Numbered from the stretch's first letter, positions 1 through 6,571 are shown. The stretch is DNA of 8,714 nucleotides from Deltaproteobacteria bacterium (GCA_003647375.1 QMMS01000194.1:1-8714), one strand, 5' to 3'. Notes: a model not told the origin generated them from the letters alone. A program made the numbers and translations.

Positions 1-1
1 A

Positions 2-253
2 AGCCAGGACGACAGACCAACCAATGGCATGAGTCTCTGCCGACTCTGTCACTGGTCATTCGACGAAGGACTTATGGGTGTCGGCAAGGATTATGAAGTG
101 AAGATATCCAAGAGGGTCCGGATAGAGCAGAATTTCCCGGGACATATCCTGACGCTTTCGGAAAGAAAGATTTTTACACCTGAAGAGACTGGTTTCTGGC
201 CGGATCAGGAGAATCTCGACTGGCACAGAAACGAGATTTTTAAACAAACATAG
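2..253 (+). CDS. HNH endonuclease, C-terminal part (5' end outside the window)
   Basis: The frame is open from the window edge and reads SQDDRPTNGMSLCRLCHWSF at its start, so the ATG at 29 is an internal methionine and not the start. The pattern N-G-x-x-L-C-x-x-C-H-W-x-F-D-x-G-L matches the C-terminal half of the HNH_2-type nuclease domain (usual form NGL-LC-xHH-xFD-G). The tail N-L-D-W-H-R-x-x-I-F also occurs at the end of many such proteins. The family cuts double-stranded DNA with a metal-bound histidine site and is common in restriction-like and mobile-element settings. The upstream half, including the first catalytic histidine, is not visible, so activity cannot be judged. The family call is fairly sure; the biological role is open. 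Confidence 0.75.
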   Translation, partial: SQDDRPTNGMSLCRLCHWSFDEGLMGVGKDYEVKISKRVRIEQNFPGHILTLSERKIFTPEETGFWPDQENLDWHRNEIFKQT

Positions 254-329
254 AAAGAGACTGCGATTATAAAAGTTTTTTTCTTCGTTGCAATTTTCAA
301 GCTTTAGAAAAAATTCATATAGGGTAATA

Positions 330-345
330 AAGGGGACGTTGTTGA
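330..345 (+). repeat. Dispersed 16-base motif, copy 1
   Basis: AAGGGGACGTTGTTGA occurs here and again, identical, at 8503-8518. A 14/15 match to its GGGGACGTTGTTGAC core lies at 3837-3851. The motif contains a purine-rich ribosome-binding-like stretch (AAGGGGA) about 6 bases before tandem TTG codons. Here the second TTG is the best available start for the flavoprotein gene that follows. From memory, similar sequences are scattered through desulfobacterial genomes, but I cannot confirm that here. Confidence 0.6.
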
Positions 346-1022
346 CTGGTTGTACTACCACAAAAGATCCTATAAAACTATTCCACCTTTGGTATGAAGA
401 GGCCCGGACGGGTAAGGGGGGACGGTTACCGAAAAGCCGGGTAATCTCCAGGGGTGTTCAGGTTGTCAGGCGCCTGCTCGAAGTTGTCCTTCCCTGGTCA
501 CCCCTCCTTCGGCCCGACATTGCTACGCTGGCAACTACGACAGATGAAAACAGAGCCGCTGCCCGGTCAGTACTTTTCAAAGGGTTTGTCCACGGCGGGT
601 TTTCCTTTTATACGGATTATGAAAGCAATAAGGGTAAAGAGCTGGATGCCAACCCATCGGCGGTACTGGTCTTTTACTGGCATTTTCCCCCACGCCAGGT
701 CCGCATCGATGGCAGGGTTGTAAAGCTCTCTCGAAAAGCGGCAGAAGCCGACTGGAAAGTTCGCAGACGGGAAAACCAGGCTGCCTCGGCTGCGGTCCCC
801 CAGAGCAGTGTCGTTGAGGGAAGGGAGGATCTGATAGAAAAAGTTAATCGGATCAAAAGACGGTACAAGGGAAAACCCATTCCCTGTCCGGACTCCTGGG
901 GCGGGTATAGCCTGATTCCCGATGAAATGGAATTCTGGGAGGGACGCTTCGACTGGATTCACCTCAGGGAGCGATATGTATTAAACAATGGTATCTGGCA
1001 GCGTGTGCTGCTTTCACCCTAA
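342..1022 (+). CDS. Pyridoxamine 5'-phosphate oxidase-like FMN protein (divergent)
   Basis: From this TTG the product has 226 residues, close to the roughly 210-220 of PdxH. Homology begins at once with DPIKLFHLWYEEA. Conserved PNPOx blocks follow in order: ATLATTT, RSVLFKGF, GFSFYTDYESNKGKEL, NPSAVLVFYWH-RQVRI-G, WGGYSLIP and EFWEG, ending in WQRVLLSP. These form the split-barrel FMN site. PdxH oxidises pyridoxine/pyridoxamine phosphate to pyridoxal phosphate using oxygen. Several residues that hold the B6 ligand in E. coli PdxH differ (the Arg of RLH is Trp; a Ser is Asn), so the substrate may not be B6, and I give no gene symbol. The frame has no ATG before the conserved region: upstream codons allow only a TTG at 288 without a ribosome site, or TTGs at 339/342 behind AAGGGGA. 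The gene lies 63 bases before the methyltransferase gene. Confidence 0.75.
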   Translation: MTGCTTTKDPIKLFHLWYEEARTGKGGRLPKSRVISRGVQVVRRLLEVVLPWSPLLRPDIATLATTTDENRAAARSVLFKGFVHGGFSFYTDYESNKGKELDANPSAVLVFYWHFPPRQVRIDGRVVKLSRKAAEADWKVRRRENQAASAAVPQSSVVEGREDLIEKVNRIKRRYKGKPIPCPDSWGGYSLIPDEMEFWEGRFDWIHLRERYVLNNGIWQRVLLSP

Positions 1023-1085
1023 ATGGAAAAAGAAAGGGGGTGACGAATCAAGATTTCGGATATTTAGTTAAGGAGGAATGAACAA

Positions 1086-2522
1086 ATGGCGATCACAAGA
1101 CCCAAACTGAATTTTAGGCCCAAGCTGAAAGTCATTGATGATGACCAAAAAAAAGAAATTCATCTGGCTGCTCTAGAGATTCTTGAGAGAACCGGTATAA
1201 AAATGACTCATCCAAAAGGATTGGAGATTCTTTCAGGAGCCGGTGCAAAGGTTCAGGGAGACAGGGTTCGCATTCCCAGCTGGTTGGTTGAAGACGCTAT
1301 TCGCAAGGTTCCTTCTCGGCTGGTTCTTGGTAATCGCAACGGCGAACGGTCGGTTTTTTTAGAAAGTGATCGTTCCTTTTTTGGACCAAGCCTCGATTGC
1401 ATGGAGTACCTCGATCCAGAAACCAATAATCGCATAGCATTCACCACCGATCATTGCAGGGTTACGGCCTCATTGACGGATTATCTTCCCAATTATGATT
1501 GGTCTATGGTCATTGGCATGGCATCCGATGTCCCGCCGGAAATTTCGGATCGCGTGATCGTTCGGCAAGCCCTTACCTATAGTCGAAAGCCATTGGTTTT
1601 TTGCACGCATACTGTTGAAAACGAAAAAGATGTTTTGGAAATGGCGATTTTGGTTTGCGGCGGTCGTGAAAAGTTTGAGCGCGCACCTATGATTGTTCAT
1701 TATTCTGAACTCATTTCACCCCTAACCTACTTCAATCCCGCGGTGGATAAGATTCTTTTCAGTGTCGAAAATGGAATCCCCTTAATTATTTTATCCGCGC
1801 CGCAACTCGGTGGCAGCGCACCGGCAAGCTTTGCCGGTACGATTGTACAGGGTTGTGCCGAATCGTTAAGCGGACTCGTTCTGGGGCAAAATGCAAAACC
1901 AGGTTCTCCCATGATTTTCGGAGCGCAAACGACCATCATGGATATGCGTACCACGATATTCTCCTATGGTGCGCCCGAGATGAGCTTGATGATCGGCGCT
2001 ATGGCCGAAATGGCCCAGTATTACGGCTTGCCTTTCTTTGGGACAGCAGGTGCTACAGATGCCAAATTTAACGATCCCCAGGCTGGGATAGAAGCTACCT
2101 TTCAGACACTTACCGCGGCTGCCGTTGGATCAAGTCTTGTCCACGATTGCAGCAGTTGGATGGATCATGGGTCGCTGGTGTCACCCGCTTTTATGGTGAT
2201 GGTCAACGAAATCCTGCACATGGTCAACCAGTTCATGAAAGGTATTGAAGTTAGTGAGGAAACGGTAGTTCTTGATCTCATCGACAAAGTAGGGCCAGGA
2301 GGTAATTATCTTCAAGAAACCCACACCATGGAGAACTTTCGCAACATTTGGTATTCCGACCTGTTTGATCGCGATATGTACGATCAATGGCAGGAGGGGG
2401 GGGCAAAGCGATTCAACGAAAGACTGCGCGAAAAAACCCTAACGGCAATGAAACACCAAACAGATCCTCTGGCGTCTGAAATTATTGACGAATTAGATAG
2501 GATGCAAAAGCACTGGAAATAG
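1086..2522 (+). CDS. Trimethylamine methyltransferase (MttB) superfamily protein, non-pyrrolysine type
   Basis: This 478-residue protein has the length and layout of the MttB/MtgB superfamily. These are TIM-barrel enzymes that move a methyl group from a quaternary or tertiary amine (trimethylamine, glycine betaine, proline betaine, carnitine and similar) to the cobalt of a corrinoid protein. Family signatures include the N-terminal LAALEILERTGI segment, QLGGSAPASFAGTIVQG near residues 240-256, and YYGLPFFGTAGATDAKFNDPQAG-type sequence at 312-334. The C-terminal region (about 415-450) has the usual DxxxFDRxxYDxWxxxG pattern. The frame is continuous, with no internal amber codon, so it is not a pyrrolysine-containing MttB. 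The start is well supported by AGGAGG at 1071-1076. The corrinoid protein and corrinoid:folate/CoM methyltransferase that normally sit beside such genes are absent here. The substrate cannot be read from sequence. Confidence 0.9.
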   Translation: MAITRPKLNFRPKLKVIDDDQKKEIHLAALEILERTGIKMTHPKGLEILSGAGAKVQGDRVRIPSWLVEDAIRKVPSRLVLGNRNGERSVFLESDRSFFGPSLDCMEYLDPETNNRIAFTTDHCRVTASLTDYLPNYDWSMVIGMASDVPPEISDRVIVRQALTYSRKPLVFCTHTVENEKDVLEMAILVCGGREKFERAPMIVHYSELISPLTYFNPAVDKILFSVENGIPLIILSAPQLGGSAPASFAGTIVQGCAESLSGLVLGQNAKPGSPMIFGAQTTIMDMRTTIFSYGAPEMSLMIGAMAEMAQYYGLPFFGTAGATDAKFNDPQAGIEATFQTLTAAAVGSSLVHDCSSWMDHGSLVSPAFMVMVNEILHMVNQFMKGIEVSEETVVLDLIDKVGPGGNYLQETHTMENFRNIWYSDLFDRDMYDQWQEGGAKRFNERLREKTLTAMKHQTDPLASEIIDELDRMQKHWK

Positions 2523-2670
2523 ATATCCTCATCAGGGGAAAGAGTGGTCCATTATTTTATTAAATTTGAAACTCGATGGGCAAGGGCTATTTGGGCAACA
2601 GCCCGTCAAGATGTGACCCCGTTCAAACCCCGTTCACGTTCATAAATTCGATCAAACATCGATATTTAGC

Positions 2671-2699
2671 TTGATAATTTTCCTGAAATCCTATATTTT
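2671..2699 (+). promoter_or_regulatory. Candidate sigma-70 promoter of the AbiEi-like gene
   Basis: TTGATA at 2671-2676 could serve as a -35 box. A -10 box could be TATTTT at 2694-2699 (17-base spacer) or TATATT at 2692-2697 (15-base spacer, better hexamer). The A+T-rich setting and the position 30-60 bases before the gene start fit. The -10 region runs into the palindrome at 2696-2713. This is a by-eye match only. Confidence 0.4.
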
Positions 2700-2713
2700 C
2701 TTGATCAAGAAAA
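2696..2713. promoter_or_regulatory. Perfect 18-bp palindrome, likely operator
   Basis: TTTTCTTGATCAAGAAAA is a perfect palindrome centred between 2704 and 2705. It overlaps the end of the candidate -10 box and the expected transcription start, and it ends 17 bases before the ATG of a gene whose product has a winged-helix-like region. Type IV antitoxins of the AbiEi class are known to repress their own operons by binding inverted repeats in the promoter, so autoregulation is the natural reading. The core CTTGATCAA recurs at 2752-2760 inside the gene. There is no T-run placement typical of a terminator for the gene upstream. Confidence 0.5.
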
Positions 2714-2730
2714 GGGATAGGAATAGGAAA

Positions 2731-3822
2731 ATGCCAACAGAAAAAGAAATGCTTGATCAACTCCGCCAAGGAAGGGTCGAGTTACCGCCCCTGACGTTTA
2801 GCTTTTTAGACGACCAGCTTAATGTTGGGGAAGACAAACGTATTGATGCATATATCGAGGTAAAATGGAAGCGGAAATCAGCGAGATTCGCTGTAGAATG
2901 TAAAGCTCTTTCAACGCCTAAATTCTTTCAAAATAGTATCAATTATTTGAAATCACTGCCCCTTTCCAAAAATGTTTTCCCAATGCTTTTTATGCCGTTT
3001 TTAAGTGAACGGCAGCTTAAAGAGCTAGAAAGGGAAGGGATTAGTGGTATTGATCTGTGTGGCAACTGTGTGGTGGTTTATCCGGGAACATTCAGTGTAT
3101 TTCGAAGTGGCGGAAAGAACCGGTTCCCCTCATCAGCTGCCATTAAAAACATTTACCGGAAAAACAGTTCAATGGTGGGACGAGGGTTTTTCGTTTATCC
3201 CGACTTCCAAACTGTTCAAGATATCCGTGCAACAATTAACCACCGAAATCTCCTGGTGAACCGTTGGAATAAAAAACCGATGAGCCTTTCAACCGTTTCA
3301 AAGGTTCTGAAAACGATGGTAGAGGACCTGATTATCACGCGCACTGAAACCATCCGTCTCCTACAGCCCGACAAACTATTGGAAAAATTACGTGAAAACT
3401 ATAATCCGCCTGTCGTAAAGGAACGGATGCGTCTTAAAATTCCGGAAAACGATAAGTCGCTTTTAAAATTGTTGTCTGAACAATCAAAGCAATTGGAATT
3501 GCCCCTTATAGCTTCAGGAATTTCCTCTGTCACACAATACACTGTGATGCAACGCGGAGATTTATTGACTGTATATTGTCCGAAGGTGGAGTTGCTGCTT
3601 AAAAGGTTACCCGGAAGCCAGACGGATCGATTTCCAAATCTTGAGCTTTTGGAAACAGAGGATGAACTGGTCTATTTCGATGGCCGGCAGGAGGATGGCT
3701 TCTGGTGGGCTTCGCCGCTGCAGGTTTATATGGAACTGATGGCTGGCGACAAGAGGGACCAGGAAACCGCCGAGCAATTAAAGGCCCTCATTTTGAATGA
3801 TGCTGGAGTGGTACAACAATGA
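2731..3822 (+). CDS. AbiEi-like transcriptional regulator/antitoxin with nuclease-like N-terminus
   Basis: The product has 363 residues from the ATG at 2731, preceded by AGGAAA. A TTG at 2671 is in frame but would place the promoter and palindrome inside the gene. Residues 36-60 read RIDAYIEVKW...FAVECKAL, a PD-(D/E)xK-like arrangement with Asp39, Glu56 and Lys58. Around 92-145 is a conserved stretch ERQLKELEREGISGIDLCGN followed by a VFRSGGKNRFP-type segment. Residues 183-220 (SLSTVSKVLKTMVEDLIITR, then LLQPDKLLEKL) look like a winged helix. This layout resembles DNA-binding antitoxins of the AbiE type IV system, where the partner is a nucleotidyltransferase toxin. No such toxin follows here. 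The ATGA overlap at 3819-3822 joins it to a short frame and then to a glycosylase-like gene. The regulator call is fair; a catalytic role for the N-terminus is inference. Confidence 0.6.
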   Translation: MPTEKEMLDQLRQGRVELPPLTFSFLDDQLNVGEDKRIDAYIEVKWKRKSARFAVECKALSTPKFFQNSINYLKSLPLSKNVFPMLFMPFLSERQLKELEREGISGIDLCGNCVVVYPGTFSVFRSGGKNRFPSSAAIKNIYRKNSSMVGRGFFVYPDFQTVQDIRATINHRNLLVNRWNKKPMSLSTVSKVLKTMVEDLIITRTETIRLLQPDKLLEKLRENYNPPVVKERMRLKIPENDKSLLKLLSEQSKQLELPLIASGISSVTQYTVMQRGDLLTVYCPKVELLLKRLPGSQTDRFPNLELLETEDELVYFDGRQEDGFWWASPLQVYMELMAGDKRDQETAEQLKALILNDAGVVQQ

Positions 3823-3959
3823 TCCGTGTGAACCTTGGGAACGTTGTTGACAAAGCGTACAAGCCTGGAGACATGAAGGCCGCCTATCGCATTAATGAAA
3901 GGAAACCGTATGTCTGGTTCATCCTCTTTATTGAAATACGAAACAAAGGATACTGTTAA
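3819..3959 (+). CDS. Possible 46-residue peptide or remnant of a lost partner gene
   Basis: The ATG overlaps the stop of the AbiEi-like gene (ATGA), with GGAG at 3805-3808 as a possible ribosome site. This is a classic translational-coupling junction for an operon partner. The frame reads MIRVNLGNVVDKAYKPGDMK and continues to a TAA at 3957-3959, overlapping the next gene by about 50 bases in another frame. I recognise no family. The late part (WFILFIEIRNKGYC) looks like out-of-frame reading of the downstream gene rather than a natural protein end. It may be the head of a partner gene replaced by a recombination event, a genuine small protein, or chance. Confidence 0.3.
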   Translation: MIRVNLGNVVDKAYKPGDMKAAYRINERKPYVWFILFIEIRNKGYC

Positions 3960-4725
3960 ACTTTGTTGTAAAATTGATCTGGACATGTTGTTGCCGACCG
4001 AGTCCGAATGCCGGAACTTCGATGACAAGTGGGCTTCTTTCTTATCGTCGGACAAAACCAACAAAAACATTTTTAAACTTCGTAAACATGTCCTTGAATA
4101 TGAGTCCGAACAGCTTATTCCAATAAAAAGGGATAAGCGTCCTCCGCTGTTGCTGATACTGGGAAACCCTGCCAGCCACTCTGTCAAAGAAGGCATGTTT
4201 TTTTCGTTTGAAGGAAATAAAAAAGAGCATCGTTTCTGGACACGTATTCTAAAGCCTGCCGGCGTACTCAATCTATCCTATGATTCAAATCTCCCGGTAA
4301 AAAAACTGAACGAACAACGCAAAAAGCAGTTGTTAGCTCTTGACTATGAATCTCCTTTCCGAATCGGGCTATGCGTGTTTATCACCATACCCAGTGCCCC
4401 AGGTGGCAAGTGGGGTGGTGTTGCCGGAGTCCAAAAACTCATCGGAATCAGGGCCCTCAGACTGCTCGAAATCGGGGAAACCAAACGCATCCAGCTATGT
4501 GTGAAAAAATTCATCGGTACAAACGGGAAAGTGGTCGTTTTTCAGAAAAATGCCTGGAATGCTTTACGTTCGTCTAAAGACCCGGAATATAAACTTGCTT
4601 TAGCCAAAGACGGCAAACTTAAAGGCAGATTAAAAGAGATGACAAAGATCCCTTTGCTCGGGGTACCTCCTACACGTTTGGCCGGTCCATGTTCTAAAAT
4701 ATTGCGCCAATTAGTAGAAGAATAA
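3910..4725 (+). CDS. Uracil-DNA glycosylase superfamily-like protein
   Basis: The product has 271 residues from the ATG at 3910. AAAGGAAA sits just upstream of it, which makes it better placed than the ATG at 3895. Three blocks recall the MUG/TDG branch of the uracil-DNA glycosylase fold. First, residues 80-119 (LLLILGNPASHSVKEGMFF...HRFWTRILKPAGVL) resemble the G-x-NPG...G-x-F...NRFW-x-x-L-x-x-AG block. Second, 150-180 (RIGLCVFITIPSAPGGKWGG) resemble the GIGVTNLV-RPT region. Third, 248-270 (PLLGVPPTRLAGPCSKILRQ) stand where MUG has its LPNPSG loop followed by a final helix. Family enzymes remove damaged or modified bases from DNA. The first-block Asn-Pro is kept, but the last loop is PPTR instead of NPSG or HPS, so activity or target may differ. 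It follows the AbiEi-like gene and likely shares its transcript. The assignment is by eye and moderate. Confidence 0.45.
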   Translation: MSGSSSLLKYETKDTVKLCCKIDLDMLLPTESECRNFDDKWASFLSSDKTNKNIFKLRKHVLEYESEQLIPIKRDKRPPLLLILGNPASHSVKEGMFFSFEGNKKEHRFWTRILKPAGVLNLSYDSNLPVKKLNEQRKKQLLALDYESPFRIGLCVFITIPSAPGGKWGGVAGVQKLIGIRALRLLEIGETKRIQLCVKKFIGTNGKVVVFQKNAWNALRSSKDPEYKLALAKDGKLKGRLKEMTKIPLLGVPPTRLAGPCSKILRQLVEE

Positions 4726-4735
4726 TCAAAGTCAG

Positions 4736-4768
4736 AATTCAAAAGTGATCGGGTTCAAACCTTGAATT
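4736..4768. repeat. Short inverted repeat between the glycosylase-like and SCP2-like genes
   Basis: AATTCAA at 4736-4742 pairs with TTGAATT at 4762-4768. A second TTCAA at 4754-4758 can alternatively pair with the same right arm over a 3-base gap. GTTTGAAAC at 4791-4799 adds another small symmetry. The position is right for either a weak terminator of the cassette upstream or an operator for the catabolic genes downstream. There is no T-run after it, so an intrinsic terminator is less likely. Confidence 0.25.
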
Positions 4769-4815
4769 GTGAATAAGCCCTTCAGGATCCGTTTGAAACA
4801 AATTAGGAGATGGTC

Positions 4816-5166
4816 ATGAGATTTTTATTCATTCTGTTTGTCATTGCCGCCAAGTTTAAAAAATCATCCCAAACCGATGAAAATTTTAAAAAATTCCTGA
4901 TGGGTCATGAATGCCGTATCGTGATCAAGACCAGGGATGGAAAAAGAGGCAAACGGTTTATCTTTGAAAACGGCAGTTTTTCGACAGACACCGTTCTGGA
5001 TGAGTATGACGCCGCCATGGTGTGGCCGGACGCGGCCGTGGCCTTCAGGGCCATGAAAAGGGGGGAAGAAGGCATCCAGGAAGAAGTCAAGAACCATCGT
5101 GTCTACATAGAAGGCAAGCTGCACGCATTTACCTGGTTTGGTGCTGCAATGAACTATGTCTTGTAG
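4816..5166 (+). CDS. Small SCP2-like protein beside the alcohol dehydrogenase/AOR pair
   Basis: The product has 116 residues. The start is set by AGGAG at 4805-4809, six bases before the ATG at 4816; the in-frame ATG at 4810 is directly against that site and too close. The protein begins with a short hydrophobic stretch (RFLFILFVIAA) and then a basic linker, too short to be sure of a signal peptide or membrane anchor. Residues 32-70 (ECRIVIKTRDGKRGKRFIFENG, then a Ser/Thr-rich turn and DEYDAAMVW) and the end (VYIEGKLHAFTWFGAAMNYVL) recall the strand-helix pattern of small SCP2/sterol-carrier-like domains, which hold hydrophobic ligands. The reading frame is clear but the fold assignment is tentative. 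The gap to the dehydrogenase gene is 106 bases, so one transcript is possible. A role in handling a greasy alcohol or aldehyde would fit but is inference. Confidence 0.55.
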   Translation: MRFLFILFVIAAKFKKSSQTDENFKKFLMGHECRIVIKTRDGKRGKRFIFENGSFSTDTVLDEYDAAMVWPDAAVAFRAMKRGEEGIQEEVKNHRVYIEGKLHAFTWFGAAMNYVL

Positions 5167-5272
5167 TCGCTGGAAAGTTATTAGATTCAGGGGCTCTTGA
5201 ACGCTTATGGCATGTTGGATTTGCCTTTTGAGACCGGACTCTGCGACATTTTTAATATAATGAGGAGGCAGT

Positions 5273-6568
5273 ATGACCTACTGGACACACGAATACACGC
5301 TGAAAACCTGGGGCGGACCCATGTCGCAGGCGGAATTTTTAAGGGATGTCATGAAACCTTTTTTTGTACCGCGGGTTTTTTCCGGGTTCAACCTGTTCCT
5401 GGATGAACCCCAGCTGCTCCCGGATGCAGTGGACCTTATTGCCAGGGAATGCAGGAGCAAAAAGGCATTCATCGTCACCGACCAGTATGCGGTGCGATTT
5501 GCACCCAAGGTTATGAGCCCCTATCAGAAAAGGCACGGCATTTCCTTTGAGATATGGGACAAGGCCCTGCCGGATGCCCCCATTGAAACCGTCAAGGACT
5601 GCGTGGACAAAATAAACCAATTCGAGCCGGATCTCATCTTCGCCCTGGGCGGGGGCTCGGCCATGGACACCGCCAAGGCTGCCTGGATCCTTTTTGAGCA
5701 CCCGGATATAAAACTCGAAGTTCTGGGTCCCCTTTTCCCCCTGAATCTAAGAAACAAGGCCAAACTGGTGGCTATCCCCACAACCAGCGGAACCGGTTCC
5801 GAGGTGTCCGGGGCGGCGGTCATCTCTTTTCCCGACGGTGTAAAGCTGCCGGTTGCCGGGGCGCTTCCCGAACTGGTCCCGGACTTCGCCCTCCTGGACC
5901 CGACGCTGACCGTGGGAATGCCCCCTGAACTTACGGCCGGTACCGGGGGTGACGCGCTGGCGCATGCCATCGATGGCTTCATGGTCCCTAAAGCAGATGA
6001 GTTGAACCAGGCCATCGCGCTCAAGGCCATCGATATGATTTTTGAATGGCTGCCCAGAGCCTATGCGGACGGTGAAGATATCATGCCCAGAATGAAAATG
6101 CAGCAGGCCGCCATGATGGCAGGCATCCCCCTGGCCAACACCGGTTCGGGCATTTCGCATGCCCTGGGTCACACCATCGGCGGTTTGTTTCATGTCCATC
6201 ACGGTATCATGGTGCTCCTGTTTATCCCTTATGAACTCCAGGTCTATTCAAAGATCACCGATCGCCACCTGGAGCTGTGCGACCTGCTCGGCGTCAGGGA
6301 CCCTGATTCCGACGGAAACAGCCTTACCCGCCTCATCGACAAGATCCGGAGCCTGATGAAAGAGCTGAACCTGCCCATAAGCCTCAGACAGGCCGGTGTC
6401 GAACAGGATAAATTGAAGGACAACATGGACACGATCCTCGACCAGACACCCACGGATCCTGCATTTTACTTTGGATGGTATGATCTGACCCGGGAACAAC
6501 TCAACGATATTTTCGCATGTGCCTATGAAGGCGGACTGCTTGACATGCAATCGGACATTTGGAGGTAA
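5273..6568 (+). CDS. Iron-containing (group III) alcohol dehydrogenase
   Basis: This 431-residue protein has the full signature of the Fe-ADH family, cytoplasmic NAD(P)-linked enzymes interconverting alcohols and aldehydes. The nucleotide-binding GGGSAMD is at 126-132 and PTTSGTGSE at 169-177. The metal ligands line up with those of E. coli FucO: Asp227 and His231 in GGDALAHAID, His296 in GISHALGH, and His310 in HVHHG, with the family's 14-residue spacing between the last two. His300 matches the extra active-site histidine. The start at 5273 has AGGAGG at 5263-5268. The extended N-terminus (WTHEYTLKTWGGP) and a length above the usual 380-400 suggest a subgroup of its own. The stop is 3 bases before the AOR gene, so the two are coupled. 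The alcohol used is not readable; aromatic or short-chain alcohols are both possible. Confidence 0.93.
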   Translation: MTYWTHEYTLKTWGGPMSQAEFLRDVMKPFFVPRVFSGFNLFLDEPQLLPDAVDLIARECRSKKAFIVTDQYAVRFAPKVMSPYQKRHGISFEIWDKALPDAPIETVKDCVDKINQFEPDLIFALGGGSAMDTAKAAWILFEHPDIKLEVLGPLFPLNLRNKAKLVAIPTTSGTGSEVSGAAVISFPDGVKLPVAGALPELVPDFALLDPTLTVGMPPELTAGTGGDALAHAIDGFMVPKADELNQAIALKAIDMIFEWLPRAYADGEDIMPRMKMQQAAMMAGIPLANTGSGISHALGHTIGGLFHVHHGIMVLLFIPYELQVYSKITDRHLELCDLLGVRDPDSDGNSLTRLIDKIRSLMKELNLPISLRQAGVEQDKLKDNMDTILDQTPTDPAFYFGWYDLTREQLNDIFACAYEGGLLDMQSDIWR

Positions 6569-6571
6569 GCC

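Noticed and set aside
29..253. A complete 74-residue protein starting at ATG 29
   Set aside because: The HNH-family pattern extends upstream of this ATG to the window edge, so it is the tail of a longer gene.
2584..2604. GGGCT...AGCCC hairpin after the methyltransferase gene as an intrinsic terminator
   Set aside because: The stem is only 5 bp and no T-run follows.
4751..4761. GGGTTCAAACC as a tRNA T-arm or tRNA-derived attachment site
   Set aside because: The flanking bases do not form the 5-bp T-stem and no other tRNA parts are present; the same holds for the copy near 2621.
5209..5226. TGGCATG...TTTGCC as a sigma-54 promoter for the dehydrogenase-AOR operon
   Set aside because: The GG-to-GC distance is two bases too long for the strict -24/-12 spacing.
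5256..5261. TATAAT just before the alcohol dehydrogenase gene, as a -10 box
   Set aside because: No -35 match lies at 16-18 bases (TTGAGA at 5228 is 22 away), and transcription would start only about 5 bases before the start codon, downstream of the ribosome-binding site.
5524..6030. Long antisense reading frames opposite the dehydrogenase and AOR genes
   Set aside because: They lie wholly opposite strongly conserved genes, have no ribosome sites, and translate to low-information sequence typical of G+C-rich shadow frames.
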